Assembly: GCA_022798855.1 (NCBI GenBank)
Contig: JAAWNI010000055.1
Location: forward strand, 1 to 11,469
Length of the DNA: 11,469 nt
Origin: Lawsonibacter sp.
GTDB taxonomy: Bacteria; Bacillota; Clostridia; Oscillospirales; Oscillospiraceae
Direction: 5' to 3'
Under the pieces are notes generated by a model that was not told the origin of the DNA, searched no databases, and saw only the letters and a program-made list of their open reading frames with translations. This document shows, piece by piece, positions 6,204 through 11,469 of the stretch. Every line of letters begins with the position of its first letter. The stretch's first letter is position 1. Position numbers and translations under genes: made by a program.

Positions 6204-6833
6204 TTGACCGACCGGGAGCTGGTGGAAAAGGCGAAACAGGGCGATCAGGAGGCCTTTGAGCAGCTGGTGGTGAGCAATCAAAATAAGGTATACGCCCTGG
6301 CCCTGCGCCTGTGCGGCGACCGGGAGGAAGCGGCGGACCTGGCGCAGGAGGCCTTTGTCAAGGCCTGGCAGGGGCTGGCCTCCTTCCAGGGGGAGAGCAG
6401 CTTCGCCACCTGGGTGTACCGGCTGGCCACCAACGCGGCCATCGACCACCTGCGGAAGAAAAAGCGCCGGGAGGAAGCGGCCCGGCTGGTGTCGCTGGAC
6501 GACGAGGAGTCGGGCTGGGCGGAGCCCGCCGACTGGGAGGGCGACCCACAACGGCTGCTGGAGCGTTCGGAGCGGGGCAGGGCGTTGGCCCAGGCCATCG
6601 GCCGCCTGCCCGACTGGCAGCGGCGGGCCCTGGTGCTCCGGGAGCTGTCCGGGCTGAGCTACCAGGAGATCGGCTCTGCTCTGGAGCTGGACATCGGGAC
6701 GGTAAAATCCCGCATCGCCCGGGCCCGGCTGAATCTGCGAAAAATTTTGCTGGAAGATGGGAACTTTTTTGAACATGGGCCGTCTAAACCATCGAAGAAC
6801 AAAGACAAAGGGGGTGGGGCCCGTGGAATGTGA
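6204..6833 (+). CDS. ECF-family RNA polymerase sigma factor
   Basis: This is a 209-residue group 4 sigma factor that would direct RNA polymerase to stress-type promoters when released from its anti-sigma. Region 2 spans about residues 14-86, with DLAQEAFVKAWQGL and SSFATWVYRLATNAAIDHLRKKKR. Region 4 spans about 130-182, with LPDWQRRALVLRELSGLSYQEI and the helix-turn-helix GTVKSRIARARLNLRK. The start is TTG at 6204 behind AGGAGG. The last 25 or so residues form a polar, Lys/Gly-rich tail beyond region 4. The stop codon overlaps the next gene by 11 bases, so the anti-sigma is probably translationally coupled. Family certain; the ECF subgroup and its regulon are not identifiable here, and no self-promoter was recognised. 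Confidence 0.94.
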   Translation: MTDRELVEKAKQGDQEAFEQLVVSNQNKVYALALRLCGDREEAADLAQEAFVKAWQGLASFQGESSFATWVYRLATNAAIDHLRKKKRREEAARLVSLDDEESGWAEPADWEGDPQRLLERSERGRALAQAIGRLPDWQRRALVLRELSGLSYQEIGSALELDIGTVKSRIARARLNLRKILLEDGNFFEHGPSKPSKNKDKGGGARGM

Positions 6834-7764
6834 CAAATATTGGGAGCTTCTCTCCGCGCGCCTGGACGGCTTTTTGTCCGCCGAGGAGGAGGGGGAGCTG
6901 GATGCCCATCTGGCCGTCTGCCCGGACTGCCGGGCAGCGGGAGCGCAGCTGGCTGCGCTCCAAGGGGCTTTCTCTGAGCTGGAGGAGGGCGAGGCCCCCG
7001 AGGGCTTCGCCCAGGGCGTGATGGACCGCATCCGGGCGGAGGAAAAGCCCAAGGTGGTCCCCCTGTTTAAGCGGCCCCAGGTCCGGGCGCTGGCCGGGCT
7101 GGCCGCCTGTCTGGTGCTGGCGGTGGGGCTGTATCATACGGCCCGTTTCTCCCAAAAGGACACAGGCGAGGACTTCGATTGGATGGTGCAGAGCTTCAGC
7201 AAGGACGCTTCAGATGCTGTTTCGGGTGACCCGGACACCCCCCAGATCGCGGCTTACGCCGCCCCGGAGGCCCCTGCCGCCAGCGGCGAGGCAGCAGACG
7301 GTATCTCTCCGCGAAAAATCAGCCCGAAGTACTCGGTGGGCGGCGCTGCCGTCTCCTCCGGCACGCCGGAGGAGTGCGCCTTTCAGAATGACCAATACCT
7401 TTGGATGGCCTACGATGGCGATACCCCGGAACCTGAAGCCCGGATCATCGGCAGTGCCCAATCCCTGGAGGACTTCCTGCTCCCCCTTCCTCTGGACGCA
7501 CCTGCGGAGATACAGACCCGGTACAGCGAGGCGTACTTCGAGGCTGGCCGGCTGCTGGCGGTGGTGGTAACGGAACCCAGCGGGTCCATCCGGCACCAGA
7601 TAACCCAACTGACGCACGGCCAGGTGATTATCGAACAGATCAGCCCATATCGTACCGACGACCTTGCTGCCTGGCTCATTCTGGCCGAGGTGGACAGCAC
7701 GTTCCAGGACGGCAGCGAGCTGGAAGTGACGGTCATTCCCTGGGAGGATCACACGAATTCTTAA
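6823..7764 (+). CDS. Transmembrane zinc-finger anti-sigma factor
   Basis: The 313-residue protein begins with a ZAS-type anti-sigma domain: VECDKYWELLSARLDGFLSA, then HLAVCPDC with His29, Cys33 and Cys36 in the usual H-x3-C-x2-C spacing. A single membrane helix follows at about 88-105 (VRALAGLAACLVLAVGLY), so the N-terminus binds sigma in the cytoplasm and some 205 residues lie outside. The outer part has an Ala/Pro-rich linker and a folded-looking C-terminal domain (about 205-310, with SGSIRHQITQL) that resembles PrcB-like or other Firmicutes extracytoplasmic domains only tentatively. The GTG at 6823 was chosen because it places the conserved ECDKYWELLS at the N-terminus, with AAAGGGGG upstream at 6806-6813. 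The 11-base overlap with the sigma gene supports a cognate pair. Confidence 0.9.
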   Translation: MECDKYWELLSARLDGFLSAEEEGELDAHLAVCPDCRAAGAQLAALQGAFSELEEGEAPEGFAQGVMDRIRAEEKPKVVPLFKRPQVRALAGLAACLVLAVGLYHTARFSQKDTGEDFDWMVQSFSKDASDAVSGDPDTPQIAAYAAPEAPAASGEAADGISPRKISPKYSVGGAAVSSGTPEECAFQNDQYLWMAYDGDTPEPEARIIGSAQSLEDFLLPLPLDAPAEIQTRYSEAYFEAGRLLAVVVTEPSGSIRHQITQLTHGQVIIEQISPYRTDDLAAWLILAEVDSTFQDGSELEVTVIPWEDHTNS

Positions 7765-7773
7765 AGCAAAACC

Positions 7774-7803
7774 GGCTCTCCGCCAGGTGCGGAGGGCCTT
7801 TTT
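7774..7803 (+). terminator. Intrinsic terminator after the anti-sigma gene
   Basis: A 10-bp stem (7774-7783 with 7789-7798, one G-T pair) has a 5-base loop and is followed by five T at 7799-7803. It closes the sigma/anti-sigma operon 10 bases after its stop codon. Confidence 0.9.
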
Positions 7804-7834
7804 CATGTTCAACCAAAATCCCTCAAAAAAACAG

Positions 7835-7863
7835 TTGTCAGGAAGATGGTTTTAGTGTATAAT
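7835..7863 (+). promoter_or_regulatory. Sigma-A promoter of the EF-G paralogue
   Basis: TTGTCA (7835-7840) and a consensus TATAAT (7858-7863) are spaced by 17 bases, giving a leader of about 68 bases. No riboswitch or operator is evident in that leader. Confidence 0.88.
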
Positions 7864-7937
7864 GACTAACAGCGTGTAACGCCCTTTTAACGCTTTTGTC
7901 CAGGGCGATACTCAAACGATAAGGAGTGGAACCAACT

Positions 7938-10013
7938 ATGAGCTATTCTGTACAAAACATCCGCAACGTGGCCCTCATCGGACATGGCGGCAACGGCAAG
8001 ACCGCTCTGGCCGAGAGCCTGCTCTACATGACCAAGGCCATTGACCGCATGGGCCGGGCTACCGACGGCAACACCGTCTGCGACTACGACCCCGAGGAGG
8101 TTAAGCGCCAGATTTCCATCTCCCTGGCCGTGGCTCCCATCGAGTTCAAGGGCTGCAAGATCAACGTGCTGGACACCCCGGGCGGCTTTGACTTCTCCGG
8201 CGAGGTGATGGAGGCCCTCCGGGCCGCCGACGCCGCCATTATTGTCTGCTCCGCCAAGGACGGCATCTCCGTGGGCCTGGAGAAGGCCTGGAAGTTCTGC
8301 GAGGAGCGGAACATGCCCCGCTTCATCTACATCTCCAAGACCGACGAGGACAACTCCGACTACAACGCCACCTTCGAGGCCCTGCGGGAGAAGTACGGCA
8401 ACAAGATCGCCCCCCTGGTGGTGCCCATCTGGGACGACAACAAGAAGGTCACCGGCATCATCGACGTGCTGAACAAGCGGGCCTATGAGATGCAGAAGCT
8501 CCAGCGGGTGGAAATCCAGCTGCCCGAGGGCAAGGAGGGTGTCATCGACGAGTTCAACGACGCTTTGAAGGAGTCCGTGGCCGAGACAAGCGAGGAATTT
8601 ATGAACAAGTTCTTCGACGGCGAGGACTTCACCTACGCCGAGATGATCCAGGGCCTGCGCCAGGGTGTGCGGGAGCTGTCCATGTTCCCCGTGCTGTGCG
8701 GTTCCGCCGTCAACTGCATGGGCTCCCTGATGCTGATGGACTACATCGTGGAGCTGCTGCCCACCCCCATGGAGGGCAACTACCACAAGGCCACCCGCCA
8801 GGACGGCGAGTCGGAGGAGTTCGTCGTCTCCCCCGGAGGCGTGCCTACCGCCTTCGTGTTTAAGACCGTCTCCGACCAGTACGGCAAGTACTCCTACATC
8901 AAGGTTCTCTCCGGCGTCATCACCTCCGACCTCTCCCTGATCAACGCCCGCACCGGGTCCGCCGAAAAGCTGGGCCGGCTGTATGTCATGCGGGGCAAGA
9001 AGGCCGAGGAGGTCAAGGAGCTGACCTGCGGCGACATCGGCGCCATCGGCAAGATGGACAAGGTCAAGACCGGCGACACCCTGTGCGACAGCCGCAAGGT
9101 GGTGGCCCTGAAACAAATCCCCTTCGCCGAGCCCTGCTACTCCGTGGCCATCGCCCCCAAGACCCGTGGCCAGGAGGACAAGGTGGCCCAGGGCCTGAAC
9201 CGGCTCAACGAGGAGGACCCCTCCTTCACCCTGGTGAACAACGGCGAGACCCACCAGATGGTGCTTACCGGCTCCGGCGACATCCAGGTGGACGTGCTGG
9301 TGGCCAAGCTCAAGAGCCGCTTCAACGTGGAGGCCGAGCTGAGCGAGACACGCGTGCCCTACCGGGAGAAGATCCGCAAAAAGATCGAGAAGCAGGGGCG
9401 GCATAAGAAGCAGACCGGCGGCTCCGGCCAGTTCGGCGATGTGTGGATCCGCTTCGAGCCCAACCCGGACGAGGAGCAGATGGTCTTTGCCGAGGAGGTC
9501 TTCGGCGGCTCCGTGCCCAAGAACTTCTTCCCCGCCGTGGAAAAGGGCCTGCGTGAAGCCTGCGTCCACGGCCCCCTGGCCGGCTACCCCGTGGTCAATT
9601 TGAAGGCCGTGCTCTACGATGGAAGCTACCACCCGGTGGACTCCTCCGAAATCGCCTTCAAGACCGCCGCCCAGCTGGCCTATAAGGCTGCCATGCCCGA
9701 GGCCAACCCTGTCCTGCTGGAGCCCATCGGCGAGCTGAAGGTCACCATCCCCGACAGCTACATGGGGGACGTGATGGGGGATATCACCAAGCGCCGGGGC
9801 CGGGTGATGGGCATGAACCCCGCCGGCGACGGGGAGCAGGTGCTGGAGGCCGAGGTTCCCATGGCCGAGATGACCAGCTACGCCATCGACCTGCGGGCCA
9901 TGACCCAATCCCGCGGGTCCTACACCTTCCACTTCATCCGCTATGAGGACTGCCCCCCTGCCGCCCAGGAGAAGGCCATCGCCGCCGCCAAGGCCATGCA
10001 GGAGGAATCGTAA
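7938..10013 (+). CDS. EF-G paralogue (FusA2-type translational GTPase)
   Basis: The 691-residue protein has the full EF-G layout. The G domain has P-loop GHGGNGKT (15-22), switch II DTPGGFDF (79-86), SKTD as the G4 motif (133-136) and CGSA as G5 (254-257). Domain II follows, then domain IV with RKKIEKQGRHKKQTGGSGQF and SYHPVDSSEIAFKTAAQLAY, then domain V with GDVMGDITKRRGRV. Canonical EF-G has AHIDAGKT, DTPGH and NKMD at the same places, so this is the divergent paralogue class annotated as EF-G2/FusA2, probably not the main translocase. The residue normally occupied by the GTPase His is Gly83. The ATG at 7938 follows AAGGAG (7921-7926). The gene stands alone between its own promoter and a strong hairpin. 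It might act in translation under special conditions; its exact job is unknown. Confidence 0.9.
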   Translation: MSYSVQNIRNVALIGHGGNGKTALAESLLYMTKAIDRMGRATDGNTVCDYDPEEVKRQISISLAVAPIEFKGCKINVLDTPGGFDFSGEVMEALRAADAAIIVCSAKDGISVGLEKAWKFCEERNMPRFIYISKTDEDNSDYNATFEALREKYGNKIAPLVVPIWDDNKKVTGIIDVLNKRAYEMQKLQRVEIQLPEGKEGVIDEFNDALKESVAETSEEFMNKFFDGEDFTYAEMIQGLRQGVRELSMFPVLCGSAVNCMGSLMLMDYIVELLPTPMEGNYHKATRQDGESEEFVVSPGGVPTAFVFKTVSDQYGKYSYIKVLSGVITSDLSLINARTGSAEKLGRLYVMRGKKAEEVKELTCGDIGAIGKMDKVKTGDTLCDSRKVVALKQIPFAEPCYSVAIAPKTRGQEDKVAQGLNRLNEEDPSFTLVNNGETHQMVLTGSGDIQVDVLVAKLKSRFNVEAELSETRVPYREKIRKKIEKQGRHKKQTGGSGQFGDVWIRFEPNPDEEQMVFAEEVFGGSVPKNFFPAVEKGLREACVHGPLAGYPVVNLKAVLYDGSYHPVDSSEIAFKTAAQLAYKAAMPEANPVLLEPIGELKVTIPDSYMGDVMGDITKRRGRVMGMNPAGDGEQVLEAEVPMAEMTSYAIDLRAMTQSRGSYTFHFIRYEDCPPAAQEKAIAAAKAMQEES

Positions 10014-10017
10014 TACA

Positions 10018-10056
10018 CCGCGCCCCCTCCCTATTTTCGGGAGGGGGCGCGGCTTT
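10018..10056 (+). terminator. Terminator hairpin after the EF-G paralogue
   Basis: A perfect 14-bp GC-rich stem (10018-10031 with 10039-10052) has a 7-base loop TATTTTC and begins five bases after the stop codon. Only CTTT follows, so the T tract is short, but the stem is very stable. On the minus strand no T run follows, so it is unlikely to end the opposing transcript. Confidence 0.8.
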
Positions 10057-10066
10057 CGATTGAAAA

Positions 10067-10101
10067 TGCAGGGATACGGCTTGCCGTGTCCCCATGCTAC
10101 A
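10067..10101. repeat. Palindromic repeat module, ACGGCTTGCCGT type
   Basis: GGGATACGGC (10071-10080) pairs with GCCGTGTCCC (10083-10092) at 9 of 10 positions around TT. The outer bases are TGCAGGG and GCTACA. It shares ACGGCTTGCCGTGTCC with 6075-6090. The stop codon (10097-10099, minus) of the membrane-protein gene lies inside its right end. Confidence 0.72.
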
Positions 10102-11020
10102 GACCGTGTCCCGCGTTCCCCATCCCCTGCCGCTCCCCGGCCAGCCTCTGCTCCCGGCGGCGGCGGAAGGCCCGCTCCCTGGCCTGCCACTCCTCCTCGG
10201 TCTGGTGGAGGAACGCGGACCACTCCCCGCTTCCGTACTCCCCGAACGCCGCCTCGGGGACCCGTTTTCTCAAACAGTCCACCGCCCCCTGGAGGTCGCC
10301 CGGTCTGCGCAGGCCGGTGGTCTGGACCTGCCGCCGGTCGTCCACGATGTACAGCTCGATGACCCGGCTGCTCTGGCTGCGGCCATTGGTGTATCGGACC
10401 TTGATCTCGTCCCTGGGGAAGACCCCCCGGATACGGGAGAGGGCGGACACGTCATCCCCCAGCACCCACTCCCTGCCGACAGCCACCCGGCCGAACCACA
10501 GCCCGCCGGCCTCAATGTCCCGGTCCACCATGGCAAAGAGCTCCTCCACCGGCGGGGCCTCCTCCGGGCAGGGGAGCTGGGCGCGGATGGACTGGGCCAG
10601 GCGGCTCCTCCCGGGGCAGAAGGCGTCCCGCAGGTCGGTATAGGTCTCATACAGGCAGCAGAAGGCAAAGAGCACAAATCCTCCCCCGGCCACCGCCTCT
10701 GTGGCCCAGTCCTGGAGCTCCCAGGCGGCTTTGTCCTCTCCCAGCCCCATAAAAAACACCACCCCGCACCCGGCGGCGAGAAGCAGGTACAGCAGAGACC
10801 ACAGCAGCCGGGCCAGCCGCTTCCGGGTCCGGTCCAGACAGTAGCCCCCCTGGGGAACGGCGTTGGGATGCCGCCTCCCCAGCACCCAAAGAAACCCCGC
10901 CGCCAGCAGCCCGCTCCACAGATAGCCGATCAGCGCCCCCGCGCCCACGAAAAACAGCCCGCAGACAAGCCAGTTCCATGGCCACTTCAAAAAAATTTTT
11001 CTCTCCGGTCCCTGTGCCAT
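10097..11020 (-). CDS. Four-helix membrane protein of unknown function
   Basis: The product is 307 residues. After a short basic N-terminus (MAQGPERKIFLKWPW) there are hydrophobic segments at about 15-33, 34-48, 70-92 and 106-124, so the N-terminal 125 residues form four likely membrane helices. The remaining 180 residues are soluble and probably cytoplasmic, with a segment like GRVAVGREWVLGDDVSALSRI and KVRYTNGRSQSSRVIELYIVDDRR that reads as beta-rich, and an Arg-rich helical tail (EEEWQARERAFRRRREQR). I do not recognise a named family. The ATG at 11020 follows GAGGAGGG at about 11030-11037; an in-frame ATG at 11056 has no such site. It has its own promoter at 11084-11112, divergent from the DUF1846 gene. 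Its stop codon falls within a repeat module. Confidence 0.82.
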   Translation of the reverse strand: MAQGPERKIFLKWPWNWLVCGLFFVGAGALIGYLWSGLLAAGFLWVLGRRHPNAVPQGGYCLDRTRKRLARLLWSLLYLLLAAGCGVVFFMGLGEDKAAWELQDWATEAVAGGGFVLFAFCCLYETYTDLRDAFCPGRSRLAQSIRAQLPCPEEAPPVEELFAMVDRDIEAGGLWFGRVAVGREWVLGDDVSALSRIRGVFPRDEIKVRYTNGRSQSSRVIELYIVDDRRQVQTTGLRRPGDLQGAVDCLRKRVPEAAFGEYGSGEWSAFLHQTEEEWQARERAFRRRREQRLAGERQGMGNAGHGL

Positions 11021-11083
11021 CCCGCACCGCCCTCCTCTGCCGCAGGGCCGGAACACCCTCCGGCTCCTGCGCTTTTCCGCCTC

Positions 11084-11112
11084 AGTATAGCACTGGCCGC
11101 CCGCTAATTCAA
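11084..11112 (-). promoter_or_regulatory. Sigma-A promoter of the membrane-protein gene
   Basis: On the minus strand TTGAAT (11107-11112) and TATACT (11084-11089) are spaced by 17 bases. The leader to the ATG at 11020 would be about 57 bases. Confidence 0.75.
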
Positions 11113-11148
11113 GCCCTGAACTTCGTCCGTTTCCGCCCGGAAAAGCAC

Positions 11149-11177
11149 TTGACGAAACATGGCCCCTGGAGTAAAAT
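11149..11177 (+). promoter_or_regulatory. Sigma-A promoter of the DUF1846 gene
   Basis: TTGACG (11149-11154) and TAAAAT (11172-11177) are spaced by 17 bases, with a leader of about 38 bases before the ATG at 11222. It is back to back with the promoter at 11084-11112 but does not overlap it. Confidence 0.82.
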
Positions 11178-11221
11178 AGGCTGGTATTTTTTTACACAGG
11201 AGCAGGAAAGGGGAATGCACA

Positions 11222-11469
11222 ATGGGAAGACCCGGTTTTGACAACACGGCATATCTGCACACCCAATCCCAGCACATCCGGGAGCGGATCTCCCAGTTCG
11301 GAGGCAAGCTCTATCTGGAGTTTGGCGGCAAGCTGTTTGACGACTACCACGCCAGCCGGGTACTGCCCGGATTTGAGCCGGACAGCAAGCTGCGGATGCT
11401 GGAGCAGCTGCGGGACAAGGCGGAGATCGTCATCGCCATCAACGCCGGCGACATCGAGAAGAACAAGGT
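11222..11469 (+). CDS. DUF1846 family protein, N-terminal part (3' end outside window)
   Basis: Eighty-two codons are visible and the frame stays open to the window end. The N-terminus has the family pattern GFDNTAYLHTQSQHIRERI, KLYLEFGGKLFDDYHASRVLPGF and IVIAINAGDIEKNK. DUF1846 proteins are usually about 500 residues and are widespread in Firmicutes and Actinobacteria; I know of no established biochemical role. The ATG at 11222 follows AAAGGGGA at 11207-11214. An out-of-frame ATG at 11215 lies between them but cannot encode this protein. The gene has its own promoter and is divergent from the membrane-protein gene. The family call is secure from the signature; the product's function is unknown. 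Confidence 0.88.
   Translation, partial: MGRPGFDNTAYLHTQSQHIRERISQFGGKLYLEFGGKLFDDYHASRVLPGFEPDSKLRMLEQLRDKAEIVIAINAGDIEKNK

Noticed and set aside
7887..10223. A 778-codon open frame on the minus strand, opposite the EF-G paralogue
   Set aside because: The translation is low-complexity, rich in Gly, His, Leu and Val, with no domain, no ribosome binding site and full overlap with an unmistakable EF-G. It is an effect of high GC codon bias.
10094..11107. Plus-strand frame opposite the membrane-protein gene
   Set aside because: Proline- and glutamine-rich translation without start signals. The minus-strand frame has a ribosome binding site, promoter and membrane helices.

Overview
The window is a GC-rich bacterial chromosome segment that looks like a Clostridia of the Oscillospiraceae type (relatives of Flavonifractor, Lawsonibacter or Oscillibacter). 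The evidence is low-GC-style sigma-A promoters and AGGAGG-type ribosome binding sites in high-GC coding DNA, a DUF815 AAA ATPase, a FusA2-type EF-G paralogue, a DUF1846 protein, and short palindromic repeats starting with TGTAGGG. The genus-level placement is inference. There are no tRNA or rRNA genes, insertion sequences, CRISPR arrays or phage genes.

Layout: (1) 1-259 is the 3' end of rplA (ribosomal protein L1), followed by a terminator. (2) 333-773 is a small lipoprotein of unknown function. (3) 812-2050 (minus) is an MFS transporter convergent with it across a bidirectional terminator. (4) 2231-2866 (minus) is a TetR-family regulator. A palindromic operator lies next to its promoter and a related one lies upstream of the MFS gene, which suggests an autoregulated efflux pair. 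(5) 2934-3413 and 3430-4677 (minus) are a probable two-gene operon of a DUF815 AAA ATPase followed by a small exported protein, driven by a clear sigma-A promoter. (6) 4767-5063 is a mosaic of palindromic repeats, probably lying in the mRNA leader of the next gene. (7) 5095-6066 is a DusB-like tRNA-dihydrouridine synthase. (8) 6204-6833 and 6823-7764 are an ECF sigma factor (TTG start) and an overlapping zinc-finger transmembrane anti-sigma factor (GTG start). (9) 7938-10013 is an EF-G paralogue with its own sigma-A promoter and a flanking terminator. (10) 10097-11020 (minus) is a four-helix membrane protein of unknown function, divergent from (11) 11222-11469, the 5' end of a DUF1846 gene cut by the window edge.

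Most genes are housekeeping or ordinary accessory genes. The least explained feature is a family of short palindromic modules at five places (2103-2127, 2147-2224, 4767-5063, 6067-6178, 10067-10101). Three of the blocks open with TGTAGGG and close with the inverse CCCTACA, and all lie between genes or at gene ends. Two modules differ by a compensated base pair, which points to conservation of a hairpin. Next in interest are the shared TetR operator and the opposed DUF815/dus promoters whose -35 boxes overlap.
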